From NCBI RefSeq assembly GCF_001953975.1, contig NZ_MBEJ01000130.1:1-64000 (forward strand): a stretch of DNA of 64,000 nt, given 5' to 3'. The notes beneath the pieces were generated by a model that was not told the DNA's origin, ran no database searches, and saw nothing but the letters and a program-made list of their open reading frames with translations. A program made the position numbers and the translations under genes. This DNA comes from Mycobacterium sp. NS-7484. GTDB lineage: Bacteria > Actinomycetota > Actinomycetes > Mycobacteriales > Mycobacteriaceae. This document shows, one piece after another, positions 16,694-27,301 of the stretch; the stretch's first letter is position 1; each line of letters opens with the position of its first letter.

Positions 16694-17992
16694 TCACCGG
16701 GTGTTCAGTGACCGCTGAATACCGGTATGCGCCGGGCGGATGGCCGGCACCGCGCCGGGGCCGCCGTTTGGCGTGCTCGACTGGTGTGCCTGTTTGCTCA
16801 GCCGACCCACTGTCGAGGCCACCCGCAGTACATAGGCGTCGCGGGGCAGCGCCGGATCGCGCCCGGTGAAGTCGCCGATCCGTTTCAACCGGTAGCGGAC
16901 CGTGTTTGGATGAACGAACAATTTGCGAGCGCAAGCTTCTATGGCGCCTCCGGAATCCAGGAAGGCGTCGAGGGTTTCGGTGAGGGCCGGACCTGCATCG
17001 GCCAATGGCCGCATGACCTCGGTCTCCAGCGCCGCGATCGCCGTCGCGTCACCCAGGAGGGCCCGTTCGGGAAGCAGTTCACGCGCGGACACCGGTCGCG
17101 GTGCGCCTGGCCACCCGGCCACCGCGTTCATCCCGGAGATCGCCTCGGTGGCGCTGCGATGAGCCGCCGTCAGCGTGGGCGAGGTGGGGCCGACCACCAC
17201 CGGGCCGTCGGCGAACACCGTCAACAGGTCGGCCAGGAAGCGGTCGGTTGCCGACAACGGTCCGGACACGATCGCCACCAGCCACGTGCCGTGCACATCC
17301 GACAGCGCGGCCCGGTCATTGCGTTTGACGACCTCATGGATGTCGTCGCGGGCCAGGTCCAACCGGTCCGGCCGCGGTAGCCCGACGATCACCGTGGCCG
17401 GCGCCGTGGCATCCCATTTCAGCGCCGCGGCCTGCGACTGCAGCTCGGGTCCGGTGTCGCCGCGGACCACCGCGTCGACCACGTTGGCCTCCATCCGCAG
17501 GTCCCAGGCTCCGCGGGCCTCGGCCTGGTCGGCGTAGGCACTGGCCGCGGCGAAGGCCAGATCCCGGCTGTAGCGCAGGATGCCGGCGGTCAGGGCGCTG
17601 AGGTGCTCCTCGGAGCGGGCCAGCAGCGGCACCACCTCTTCGAAGAACTCCATCGACGTGCGCACCATCTCGACCGACTGCCGCAGCGCGATACGACGAC
17701 GCAGATCCTGGGGCACCACCTCGAACGCCTGCGCGGTGTAGCTGACGTCGCTGGTCGGATCCCGCATCCATTCGACGAAGTTGACCACGGCCGTCTGGAC
17801 CACCAGCTGCACGCTGGCCCGCTGCGACGCGTCGAGATCGGAGAAGAAATCCAGCCGCTCGGCCATGGCGTGCACCGCCTCGGTGGCGAGCCGGCCCGAA
17901 TACTGCTTGAGCCGGCGCAACACCGAGTCGGGCACGCTCTCGAGGACCTCGACGGTCGACCGGGGCGGGACGAACCGATTGTTGTCGGGCAC
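16694..17992 (-). CDS. mabR: MabR, PucR-type regulator of the FAS-II operon
   Basis: A 432-residue transcription factor directly upstream of fabD. The C-terminal HTH_30 (PucR/CdaR) motif is plain: CARKLFVHPNTVRYRLKRIGDFTGRD at about residues 365-390. The rest is a large helical N-terminal sensor region and a GGDEF-like middle region typical of the family. Gene position and architecture match Rv2242, MabR, which controls fasII expression in response to long-chain acyl-CoA. It ends 150 bases before fabD, leaving room for the operon promoter, and begins 55 bases after aceE. Confidence 0.88.
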   Translation of the reverse strand: MPDNNRFVPPRSTVEVLESVPDSVLRRLKQYSGRLATEAVHAMAERLDFFSDLDASQRASVQLVVQTAVVNFVEWMRDPTSDVSYTAQAFEVVPQDLRRRIALRQSVEMVRTSMEFFEEVVPLLARSEEHLSALTAGILRYSRDLAFAAASAYADQAEARGAWDLRMEANVVDAVVRGDTGPELQSQAAALKWDATAPATVIVGLPRPDRLDLARDDIHEVVKRNDRAALSDVHGTWLVAIVSGPLSATDRFLADLLTVFADGPVVVGPTSPTLTAAHRSATEAISGMNAVAGWPGAPRPVSARELLPERALLGDATAIAALETEVMRPLADAGPALTETLDAFLDSGGAIEACARKLFVHPNTVRYRLKRIGDFTGRDPALPRDAYVLRVASTVGRLSKQAHQSSTPNGGPGAVPAIRPAHTGIQRSLNTR

Positions 17993-18047
17993 TCCTAAAA
18001 GCTACGCCAACTTTCTGGTGGATTCCTCCAAGTGTCCGTCGTGCGGG

Positions 18048-20840
<2,793 letters not shown>

Positions 20841-20847
20841 CCGCTCC

Positions 20848-20864
20848 TTGTTAGGCGGTAACAA
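20848..20864. promoter_or_regulatory. Perfect inverted repeat overlapping the aceE ribosome site
   Basis: TTGTTA (20848-20853), GGCGG spacer and TAACAA (20859-20864). On the minus strand the repeat ends inside the AAGGAG that serves aceE. It could be a protein operator or an mRNA hairpin controlling access to the Shine-Dalgarno. No known regulator is assigned. Confidence 0.55.
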
Positions 20865-20982
20865 CTGACAGTGCTTGTGGCACCTTCTATCGTCCACCCA
20901 TCCTGCCGCCCGCGCCCCGCTGGGGGTGGTGGTGCGTAAGTTACCCATCGGTTGCTTTGTGAAGCGGTAACGTCTGCAGATC

Positions 20983-21558
20983 GTGCCGGTTGATGGGCAG
21001 TTTGGGGCAAGGGGGCGGATCGCCGCGGGCGCGCTGGGGGGTGCGGCGGTGATCGCCATGGTCGTGGTGGGTTGTACCTCTGTTACCGGGGGTACCGCGC
21101 AGGTCGATTCCGCGGTGGCGCCGGCGTACCGGGCATCGGTGTCGGCCTCCATTGCCGAGTCGTCGGCGAGCTCGGTGACCCGCGAATCCGAACGCCAGGC
21201 CTCGTTGACCACCCGCGCCATCCACACCGTGTGCGAGGACCTCAGCACGTCGGCCGTGGACGCGGTCAACGCGGTCAACGGCTATGTCGAGGCGGTCAAC
21301 AACGGTGGTGACACCCAGGCCAAGGCCGGTCCGGCGATCGACGGGCTCAACCGCAGCGCCGACCTGGTCAGCTCCGGTTTGTCCGACGCGTTGTCACCGG
21401 ATCTGCGCGCGGCGCTGACCGAGTGGATCGACTCGGCGCGGGCCCTGGTGGCGGCCATATCCGGCAACGTCGGCCCGGATCAGTTCAACGCGGCCTCGTC
21501 GCGTTCGAACGACGCCCGGGAGAACGCATTGACCCGATGCGACCAGGCTTACCGATGA
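20983..21558 (+). CDS. Lipoprotein of unknown function (Rv2240c-like)
   Basis: A 191-residue protein whose N-terminus IAAGALGGAAVIAMVVVGC carries a hydrophobic segment ending in a lipobox (VVGC, Cys about residue 31), so it is probably lipid-anchored on the outer face of the membrane. The mature part is Ala/Ser/Val-rich and mostly helical, with one further Cys in TVCEDL and one near the C-terminus (LTRCDQAYR) that may pair. It is divergent from aceE with a 142-base gap. The start is uncertain; GTG 20983 gives a short polar head before the hydrophobic core. Function unknown. Confidence 0.7.
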   Translation: MPVDGQFGARGRIAAGALGGAAVIAMVVVGCTSVTGGTAQVDSAVAPAYRASVSASIAESSASSVTRESERQASLTTRAIHTVCEDLSTSAVDAVNAVNGYVEAVNNGGDTQAKAGPAIDGLNRSADLVSSGLSDALSPDLRAALTEWIDSARALVAAISGNVGPDQFNAASSRSNDARENALTRCDQAYR

Positions 21559-21700
21559 GCAGGCCGACAAACACGCCCGCCGGACGCCCGCGCTGGTGCA
21601 CTGTCGTGCGACGATAGGCACACACGCATCACGCGCGCATGAGGGCGGGCAACGGACAAGTCTTGAGAGAGGCTCGACGAAAGACGAAGGAGGATCGACG

Positions 21701-22138
21701 GTGGTCGCGGCGGCGGGGACGGACTCTAGCCCGAACTACGCTCACATACTGGGCATTCAAAAAGACCAGATAGTCCAGGAACTGGGTTGGGACGAGGACA
21801 GCGACGACGACATCCGGGCCGACATCGAAGAAGCGTGCGGCTCCGAGCTGCTCGATGAGGATGCGGACGAAGTCGTCGACGTCGTATTGCTCTGGTGGAG
21901 AAACGACGACGGGGATCTCGTCGATCGGTTGATGGACGCCATCACCCCACTGGCCGAGGACGGCGTGATCTGGGTGGTGACACCCAAGACCGGCAAGCCC
22001 GGGCACGTGCTGCCGGCCGAGATCGCCGAATCGGCGCCGACGGCCGGGTTGATGCAGACCTCGTCGGCCAAGCTGGGGGACTGGACGGCAAGCCGGTTGG
22101 TGCAGCCGAAATCGAAGGCCGCCGGAAAGCGGCAATAG
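21701..22138 (+). CDS. DUF3052 family protein (Rv2239c-like)
   Basis: A 145-residue acidic cytosolic protein starting at GTG 21701, six bases after a strong GAAGGAGG. The sequence has the family's LGWDEDSDDDIRADIEEACG and VVLLWWRNDDGDLVDRLMDA blocks, followed by DGVIWVVTPKTGKPGHVLPAEI. DUF3052 proteins are widespread in actinobacteria and next to ahpE in mycobacteria, but no activity is established. Its TAG stop shares its last G with the GTG start of ahpE, so the two are tightly coupled. Confidence 0.85.
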   Translation: MVAAAGTDSSPNYAHILGIQKDQIVQELGWDEDSDDDIRADIEEACGSELLDEDADEVVDVVLLWWRNDDGDLVDRLMDAITPLAEDGVIWVVTPKTGKPGHVLPAEIAESAPTAGLMQTSSAKLGDWTASRLVQPKSKAAGKRQ

Positions 22139-22602
22139 TGTTGGCTGTCGGGGCGCCGGCGCCCGATTTCACGCTCCGGGACCAGAACGGCAGGCCGACC
22201 ACCCTCAGCGGGTATCGCGGCGTCAAAGATGTGCTGCTGGTGTTCTTTCCCCTGGCGTTCACCGGTGTGTGCGAAGGCGAACTCGGTGAGATCCGGGACA
22301 ACCTGCCGCGCTACGAGAACGACGACATCGCCACGCTGGCCATCTCCGTCGGCCCACCTCCGACCCACCGGATCTGGTCCATCGAAAGCGGATTCACCTT
22401 CCCGATCCTGTCGGACTTCTGGCCCCATGGTGCCGTCACCCAGACCTACGGGGTGTTCAACGCCGATCTCGGATACCCCAACCGCGGCACGTTCGTCGTC
22501 GACCGGGCCGGCGTGATCCGGTTCGCCGAGATGATGGAACCGGGCCAGGTGCGCGACCAGACGGTGTGGCAGCACGCACTGGAGGCCGTGCGGGGGCCTT
22601 GA
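22138..22602 (+). CDS. ahpE: AhpE, one-cysteine peroxiredoxin
   Basis: A 154-residue peroxiredoxin that reduces organic peroxides and peroxynitrite through its peroxidatic Cys45 (FPLAFTGVCEGEL), with the supporting Arg116 (YPNRGTFVVD) at the same number as in M. tuberculosis AhpE. There is no resolving cysteine. The start is GTG 22138, giving ML at the N-terminus as in Rv2238c, and overlapping the previous stop (TAGTG). Reductant is expected to be mycothiol/mycoredoxin; that is family knowledge. A tRNA gene begins 42 bases downstream. Confidence 0.95.
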   Translation: MLAVGAPAPDFTLRDQNGRPTTLSGYRGVKDVLLVFFPLAFTGVCEGELGEIRDNLPRYENDDIATLAISVGPPPTHRIWSIESGFTFPILSDFWPHGAVTQTYGVFNADLGYPNRGTFVVDRAGVIRFAEMMEPGQVRDQTVWQHALEAVRGP

Positions 22603-22644
22603 ATTTCCGGTCTCGCGGTCACGGCGTGTACCGTGCCTGCGACG

Positions 22645-22716
22645 GGGCGCGTAGCTCAGTGGTAGAGCTCTGGTTTTACACACCAGCGGTCGGCGGTTCG
22701 ATACCGTCCGCGCCCA
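22645..22716 (+). tRNA. tRNA-Val (anticodon TAC)
   Basis: A 72-nt cloverleaf: acceptor GGGCGCG pairs with CGCGCCC, D arm GCTC/GAGC, anticodon stem CTGGT/ACCAG with loop TTTACAC (anticodon TAC at 22677-22679), T arm CGGCG..., containing GTTCGAT. Discriminator is A; CCA is not encoded (CTC follows). It reads GTA codons for valine. Confidence 0.95.
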
Positions 22717-22812
22717 CTCTTCAACCCGTAATTTCGGTAACGATCAGAATGCCCGCGCGATCGCGGACGTCTCCCTCCTCGCGATTCTGCCGGGAGTGAA
22801 GTGAACTGGCCT

Positions 22813-22841
22813 TATTGCCTCAATAGGTCCCTCGGGGGACC
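22813..22841. promoter_or_regulatory. Two adjacent dyads before the orphan HTH gene
   Basis: TATTG-CCT-CAATA (22813-22825) is followed at once by GGTCCC-TCGG-GGGACC (22826-22841), two bases before the ATG at 22844. The first looks like a small operator, the second like a stem at the translation start. Autoregulation by the encoded HTH protein is plausible but unproven. Confidence 0.45.
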
Positions 22842-22843
22842 AT

Positions 22844-23581
22844 ATGTGCATGGCGGAGATGTCGGCAGCTGCCGCCGCGGAGCAGTTGGAGATTTCCGAG
22901 CGTCAGGTGCGGCGGTTGGCGAACAACGGTGTGCTGACCGTGAGTCGCGTGGTCGGACGCACGTTGCTGCTGGACGCGGCTTCGGTACATCGACTGGCGG
23001 GGCGGGCGCGGCACAACGGCCGACCGTGGGCATCGGCGACGGCGTGGGGTGCGCTTGCGCTGTTGTCGGGCGAGGGTGCGGATTGGCTGGAGCCGTCGGT
23101 GTTGTCGCGTCTGCGTCACCGCCTGCGGGGTGCACGCGCGACCGAGGTGGCATGGTTGGCCCGCCGGCGCGCCGAGGTGCGTCAGATGCGGGGTTGGGGC
23201 CGGGACACTGGCCTCCTGACCACCGGTGTGAGCGCGCTGCGCGACCCGCAGATGGCCGCGCTGTTCGACCTGTCCCCGGTCGATCGAGGATTCGACGGCT
23301 ACGTCGCGGCCCGTGACGTCGACGATGTGGTCACTCGCCTCGGGCTTTTCGACGACATCGCAGGCGACGTCACTGTGCGGGTCGTCCCCGACGACGCCGG
23401 CTACGCCGTCGACCGCCGGCTCGTCGCCGCGGTAGCCGTGGATCTCTCCGAGTCGCTGGACACCCGAGAAGCCGCTGCCGGAGAACGGGTGCTTGAAGAA
23501 CTGCTTGCCGCATTCCGGGCCGATGACGGCCACACTTCCCGCCGACGCGGCGCATCGCCGAGTTCGCCGATGGCCCGATGA
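22844..23581 (+). CDS. Orphan helix-turn-helix protein, antitoxin-like
   Basis: A 245-residue protein with an N-terminal winged or excisionase-type HTH: SAAAAAEQLEISERQVRRLANNGVLTVSRVVGRTLLLDAASVHRLA (residues 7-52). The remainder is Arg/Ala/Val-rich, with a region GFDGYVAARDVDDVVTRLGLFDDI near 155-180 resembling the C-terminal domains of actinobacterial antitoxin-like regulators that precede nucleotidyltransferase toxins. No such partner follows: the stop overlaps an ATG (CGATGA) but that second frame ends after seven codons. The gene may be a remnant of a two-gene module. There is no counterpart at this place in M. tuberculosis as I recall. The family call is tentative. Confidence 0.55.
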   Translation: MCMAEMSAAAAAEQLEISERQVRRLANNGVLTVSRVVGRTLLLDAASVHRLAGRARHNGRPWASATAWGALALLSGEGADWLEPSVLSRLRHRLRGARATEVAWLARRRAEVRQMRGWGRDTGLLTTGVSALRDPQMAALFDLSPVDRGFDGYVAARDVDDVVTRLGLFDDIAGDVTVRVVPDDAGYAVDRRLVAAVAVDLSESLDTREAAAGERVLEELLAAFRADDGHTSRRRGASPSSPMAR

Positions 23582-23671
23582 GCACCCCCGCCAGCTGCTG
23601 AGTGCGAAGCAGGCTGCGCCGGTGAATGTTTGACGATGGATCCTCTGATGGCATGAGTCGCCGCCATGGCC

Positions 23672-24199
23672 TTAGGACCAGACCACCTTCGCGCGTGTGA
23701 GTGTGAGTTCCTGGCCGCGCATCACGGTATCGCCCGAGCAGGACGGGCTTTCCGGGGAGAACTTCATGTTCACGAATCCCGTGAGATCGGCCCTGATGAC
23801 GTATTTGTACGGAACCGGACCGGTGGTGGTCTGGAGGCTGCCGGCCTCGCACTGCATGCCGGGGTTGATGCGCTCACCGACCCAGGCGCCCTTGTGTCGG
23901 TCGGCGGCGGTATCCCACAACAGGTCCAGCTGCCAGGAGCCGTCGACGTCGGTGGACAACACGCGAAGACAGCGTGAACCGCAGCCGGACAGCGTCCAGT
24001 CATAGGGCTCGGGTGCGGTTTCCGACGAGGTCTCGGTGACGGTGTAGACGCCGGCGCGCGGCAGCGGCGGAGCGGGCAACTCGGGCGGCGCGACCGGTGG
24101 GCCGGATGACCTGAGGCCACCTAGCGCGAATCCGATTGCCAGCGAAACGGCAACCAGGACAATGGCGTCTTTCAACAGGGGACCTCCGCGTCGGATCAT
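23672..24199 (-). CDS. Exported or membrane-anchored hypothetical protein
   Basis: About 175 residues from ATG 24199 (MIRRGGPLLKDAIVLVAVSL); the open frame continues 30 codons upstream but that part is antisense-like in composition. Residues 11-28 are a single hydrophobic segment, probably an uncleaved anchor, followed by a Pro-rich linker (PPVAPPELPAPPLPRAG). The outer domain has Cys in SGCGSRCLRV, GMQCEAGS and SPSCSGD, suggesting two disulphides. It is 10 bases before the MpaB-type gene in minus-strand order reversed, so the two may be read together. I do not recognise a family. Confidence 0.6.
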   Translation of the reverse strand: MIRRGGPLLKDAIVLVAVSLAIGFALGGLRSSGPPVAPPELPAPPLPRAGVYTVTETSSETAPEPYDWTLSGCGSRCLRVLSTDVDGSWQLDLLWDTAADRHKGAWVGERINPGMQCEAGSLQTTTGPVPYKYVIRADLTGFVNMKFSPESPSCSGDTVMRGQELTLTRAKVVWS

Positions 24200-24209
24200 A
24201 TCCGCGCGT

Positions 24210-25037
24210 TCAGACCACCCGCTTACCGAACCGGTCGCGGATCCGCATGTCCCACAAGTAGACCTGATAGCCGAACCGCCACACCTCACGCGGGATCACC
24301 CGATCGGCGACCCGCAGGCCCGTCAACAACCGCTCGAAGCGCCGTTGGTCCTCGGGTGTCCAGGACATCCGCATATGGTCGCGGAACTCGGAGCACAGGA
24401 ACCCGGTGCTGGCGAACAGGTTGAACCGGCCGGCCAGCAACCGCAGCGGCGCGGGGAGGAACACCATCGCGGCCACCCCGTGCAAATGCTCGCGCACCGG
24501 CGGGTCGATCCGCAGCTCCTGCAGGGATTGCTTCCAGTACGCGTCGAAGGCGTCGCGGTCGGCCGGCCACATCTCGTCGCGCACCTGCAGGGTGGTGCCC
24601 AGCGTGCGCGCATCGGCATAGACCGCGTCGGCCGACTCCTCGTCGAGCGGGCCGTAGAGGAACTCATGCATGTCGACGTAATAGCGGTACAGGCAGGCCG
24701 CCACCCACAGCTGCAGCTTGGGGTCGAAAGCGTTGTAGGACACCGGGCTTGATGCCTGCGACCGGACCTGCGCGTGCACCTTGTCGATCTGGGCGCGCAG
24801 CAGCGCGCGGTCGGCATCGGTGCCCATGGTGGCCACGGCCAGATACGTGCCGGTGGTGCGGGCCCGTTTGAACGGGTGCTTGTAGACGTTGCCGCTGTCC
24901 ACCGGACTCTCCAGGACGCCGTAACCGACGCCGGGGGAGGACAGCTGCATGATGACGTTGGCCGCGGGCAGCAGCGCCGCCGCCGGATTGAGCAGATCGG
25001 TGACCCGTCGTGGCCGTCGTGGTGGACCGAGCCTCAT
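24210..25037 (-). CDS. MpaB-family oxygenase (DUF2236, Rv2237-like)
   Basis: A 275-residue protein beginning MRLGPPRRPRRVTDLLNPAA. It shows the DUF2236/MpaB pattern: VYKHPFKRARTTGTYLAVAT near residues 49-68, WVAACLYRYYVDMHEFLYGP near 107-126, and later His and Arg residues that fit the haem-binding fold of the latex-clearing-protein superfamily. It is expected to be a cytosolic or membrane-associated haem oxygenase of unknown substrate. It diverges from cobD with 35 bases between starts and lies just upstream of the exported hypothetical gene on the same strand. Confidence 0.8.
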   Translation of the reverse strand: MRLGPPRRPRRVTDLLNPAAALLPAANVIMQLSSPGVGYGVLESPVDSGNVYKHPFKRARTTGTYLAVATMGTDADRALLRAQIDKVHAQVRSQASSPVSYNAFDPKLQLWVAACLYRYYVDMHEFLYGPLDEESADAVYADARTLGTTLQVRDEMWPADRDAFDAYWKQSLQELRIDPPVREHLHGVAAMVFLPAPLRLLAGRFNLFASTGFLCSEFRDHMRMSWTPEDQRRFERLLTGLRVADRVIPREVWRFGYQVYLWDMRIRDRFGKRVV

Positions 25038-25072
25038 GAATTCGAGTAGACCACCTATGAGACGCTGCCGGG

Positions 25073-26023
25073 GTGTTTGCGCCGAGAAGCCACCGAACCG
25101 TTGGCATCGCCCTGGGGTTCGTGGCCGACGCGCTGCTCGGTGATCCGCGTCGCGGGCATCCGGTGGCCGGTTTCGGAACGGCCGCCGCACGGTTGGAAGC
25201 GCTGACCTACGCCGACAACCGGCGCGCCGGCGTGCTGCACACCGGGTTGCTGTTGGGTGCGCTGGCCGCGCTGGGCTGGGCGGCCGGCCGTGGTGACCGT
25301 GCGTGGGTGACCGCGGCGGCCACCTACGTCGCCCTCGGCGGCACCTCCCTGAACCGGGTGGGCAGCCAGATGGCCACGCTGCTGCAGGGCGACGACATCG
25401 ATGGGGCACGCGCCCTGCTGCCCTCGTTGTGTGGACGCGATCCGGCTGCCCTGGACGCCTCGGGCCTGACCCGGGCCACCGTGGAGTCCTTGGCGGAGAA
25501 CACCTCCGACGCGCAGGTGGCCCCGCTGTTCTGGGCGGCGATCGCCGGGGTTCCCGGCGTGCTGGTGTACCGGGGTGCCAACACGCTCGACGCCATGATC
25601 GGACACCGCTCGCCGCGGTATACCCGATTCGGTTGGGCCGCAGCCCGATTCGACGACGTGCTGAACTACCTGCCAGCCCGGTTGACCGGGGTGCTGGCCG
25701 CGGTGTGCGCGCCGACCGTGGACGGGTCGCCCCGCGCGGCGCTACGGGCCTGGCGACGCGACGCCGCCCGTCACCCCAGCCCCAACGCCGGAGTGGCCGA
25801 GGCCTCCTTCGCCGGCGCGCTCGGGTTGCGCCTGGGCGGGCCGACGCAATACGCGCATCAGCTGGAGATCCGGCCCACCCTCGGCGACGGACGCGTCCCC
25901 GACGTGGCCGATGTGGCCCGCGCGGTCCGTCTTTCGCGCGCCGTACAACTGGGCGCGGCCCTGGTCGCCGTCGCGCTCAGCGCCGCTTGCCGTAGCGGTC
26001 GGCGATCTTCTCCTCGGCGGTGA
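25073..26023 (+). CDS. cobD: Adenosylcobinamide-phosphate synthase (CobD/CbiB)
   Basis: A 316-residue integral membrane protein that attaches aminopropanol (or its phosphate) to adenosylcobyric acid in cobalamin assembly. Early motifs GFVADALLGDPRRGHPVAGFG (residues 15-35) and TRATVESLAENTSDAQVAPLFW (about 143-164) are diagnostic. Several hydrophobic segments (for example LLLGALAALGWAAG and AAIAGVPGVLVY) support membrane location. Start is GTG 25073. Its last 47 bases overlap the convergent SURF1 gene; the final residues ACRSGRRSSPRR arise from that overlap and may not be functional. Confidence 0.92.
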   Translation: MFAPRSHRTVGIALGFVADALLGDPRRGHPVAGFGTAAARLEALTYADNRRAGVLHTGLLLGALAALGWAAGRGDRAWVTAAATYVALGGTSLNRVGSQMATLLQGDDIDGARALLPSLCGRDPAALDASGLTRATVESLAENTSDAQVAPLFWAAIAGVPGVLVYRGANTLDAMIGHRSPRYTRFGWAAARFDDVLNYLPARLTGVLAAVCAPTVDGSPRAALRAWRRDAARHPSPNAGVAEASFAGALGLRLGGPTQYAHQLEIRPTLGDGRVPDVADVARAVRLSRAVQLGAALVAVALSAACRSGRRSSPRR

Positions 26024-26807
26024 GTTCGCGGGGCGGGGCGGCCGCCTCGGCCTGCTTGGCCGCCCGTTCCCGACGGCGCTGCTGAAGCTCCGCGTAGACG
26101 AAATAGCCCAACCCGAGCGGGGCGACGATGCCGAACGCGATCCACTGGATGCCGTAGGACAGGAACGGCCCGGCGTCGAGGTGGGGCAGGGAAAGCTCCC
26201 CGAGCCCGCCGGGTTGACCGCCCACCAGTTGCAGGTACGAGCCGGTCAACGCCACGCCGGTGAGGGAGGCGATCTGGCCGGTGTTGATCGAATACACCTG
26301 CTGCGCACCGTCCTCGCTGCGGAACGGTTCCTTGCCGACGGCCAGCGCCTCGGAATCGCGCAGGCGCGCAGTGATGGTCACCGGAGTGCTCGGTGGCGGG
26401 GCGAACTCGGGCACCTTGCTTCCCTCGACCGGACGGATGTAGCCCCGGTTCACCAGCACCACCGGGCCACCGTCCACCGCGAACGGGGTGAGCACTTCAA
26501 AGGCCGGCTCGCCGTCGACCACTCGCAGCCGGGCCAGCACCTGCGCCTCGGGTAGGTAGTGGCCGGTGGCGGTGACGCGTTGCCACTGTGCGTCGGGTGC
26601 AGCCGAATCCTGGTGCGGCAGCAGGCTGGTCACCGGAACCGGATCGGCCTGCAGCGAGTGGCTGATCTGGTTGTTCTCCCGCGAGGTCTTGGTGTTTTTG
26701 CCCAACTGCCAGGGCGCCAGGACCGTGAAGCACAGATAGGCGAACGCGGCCACCACGATGAACAACGCCACCCACTGGGGCCGCAGCAGGAAGGTCAGGC
26801 GTCGCAT
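25977..26807 (-). CDS. SURF1 family membrane protein (Rv2235-like)
   Basis: A 276-residue protein with two membrane segments, residues 12-31 (WVALFIVVAAFAYLCFTVLA) and about 225-245 (GIQWIAFGIVAPLGLGYFVY), bracketing a large outer domain. Conserved SURF1 elements include APWQLGKN just after helix 1 and VLVNRGYIRP in the loop. Family members assist cytochrome oxidase assembly. The C-terminus is Lys/Arg/Ala-rich. Its ATG shares one base with the ptpA stop (TGATG), so it is the last gene of ptkA-ptpA-surf1. Confidence 0.88.
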   Translation of the reverse strand: MRRLTFLLRPQWVALFIVVAAFAYLCFTVLAPWQLGKNTKTSRENNQISHSLQADPVPVTSLLPHQDSAAPDAQWQRVTATGHYLPEAQVLARLRVVDGEPAFEVLTPFAVDGGPVVLVNRGYIRPVEGSKVPEFAPPPSTPVTITARLRDSEALAVGKEPFRSEDGAQQVYSINTGQIASLTGVALTGSYLQLVGGQPGGLGELSLPHLDAGPFLSYGIQWIAFGIVAPLGLGYFVYAELQQRRRERAAKQAEAAAPPRELTAEEKIADRYGKRR

Positions 26808-27301
26808 CAGACCAGAATCCCCCGGGCGGCCAGCTCGGCGTCGACCCAGGCATGCAAGCCGGGCAGCGAGGCCTCGATCACGGTGAACGCCTCCTCGAAG
26901 TCGGACTTGGCGCCGTAGTACGGATCCTCCACATCGGGCACGTGGGCACCCGAGCGCGGGTCGAAGGAGCGCAGCATCCGCACCCGGTCTGCTGCCACGC
27001 CGAGATCGGTCAGGATGCGCAGATGGTTGCGGCCCAGTGCCACGACCAGATCGGCGCCCAGATGGTCGTCGCACACCTGCGCGGCGACGTGCTCGCTGGG
27101 ATAGCCGCGCTCGCGCAACACCAGGCAGGCACGCTCGTCGGCGCCGTCGCCGGCATGCCAGCCGCCGGTGCCGGCGCTGCTCACCCGGACCACCTCGGAA
27201 AGCCCGCGCTCACGGATCTGGTGGGCGAACATCTTCTCGGCCATCGGGGACCGGCAGATGTTGCCCGAGCACACGAACGTCACATGCAATGGCTCAGACA
27301 C
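26807..27301 (-). CDS. ptpA: Low-molecular-weight protein tyrosine phosphatase PtpA
   Basis: A 164-residue phosphatase with the P-loop VCSGNICRSP (Cys11, Arg17) and general acid Asp126 in DVEDPYYG. The two tyrosines after it, Tyr128 and Tyr129, occupy the positions phosphorylated by PtkA in M. tuberculosis. The start is GTG 27301, overlapping the end of ptkA by eight bases. In pathogens PtpA is secreted and blocks phagosome acidification; in this environmental-type genome the role may be internal. No signal peptide is present. Confidence 0.93.
   Translation of the reverse strand: MSEPLHVTFVCSGNICRSPMAEKMFAHQIRERGLSEVVRVSSAGTGGWHAGDGADERACLVLRERGYPSEHVAAQVCDDHLGADLVVALGRNHLRILTDLGVAADRVRMLRSFDPRSGAHVPDVEDPYYGAKSDFEEAFTVIEASLPGLHAWVDAELAARGILV

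Noticed and set aside
20841..21278. Extending aceE upstream to 21278 (about 146 more codons)
   Set aside because: No family similarity in that part, it overlaps the divergent lipoprotein gene, and ATG 20840 has an excellent AAGGAG.
22717..22812. Attachment site at the 3' end of tRNA-Val
   Set aside because: No integrase nearby and no repeat of the tRNA end found within the window.
23579..23602. Seven-codon frame after the orphan HTH gene
   Set aside because: Too short to call a gene; mentioned as a possible remnant.
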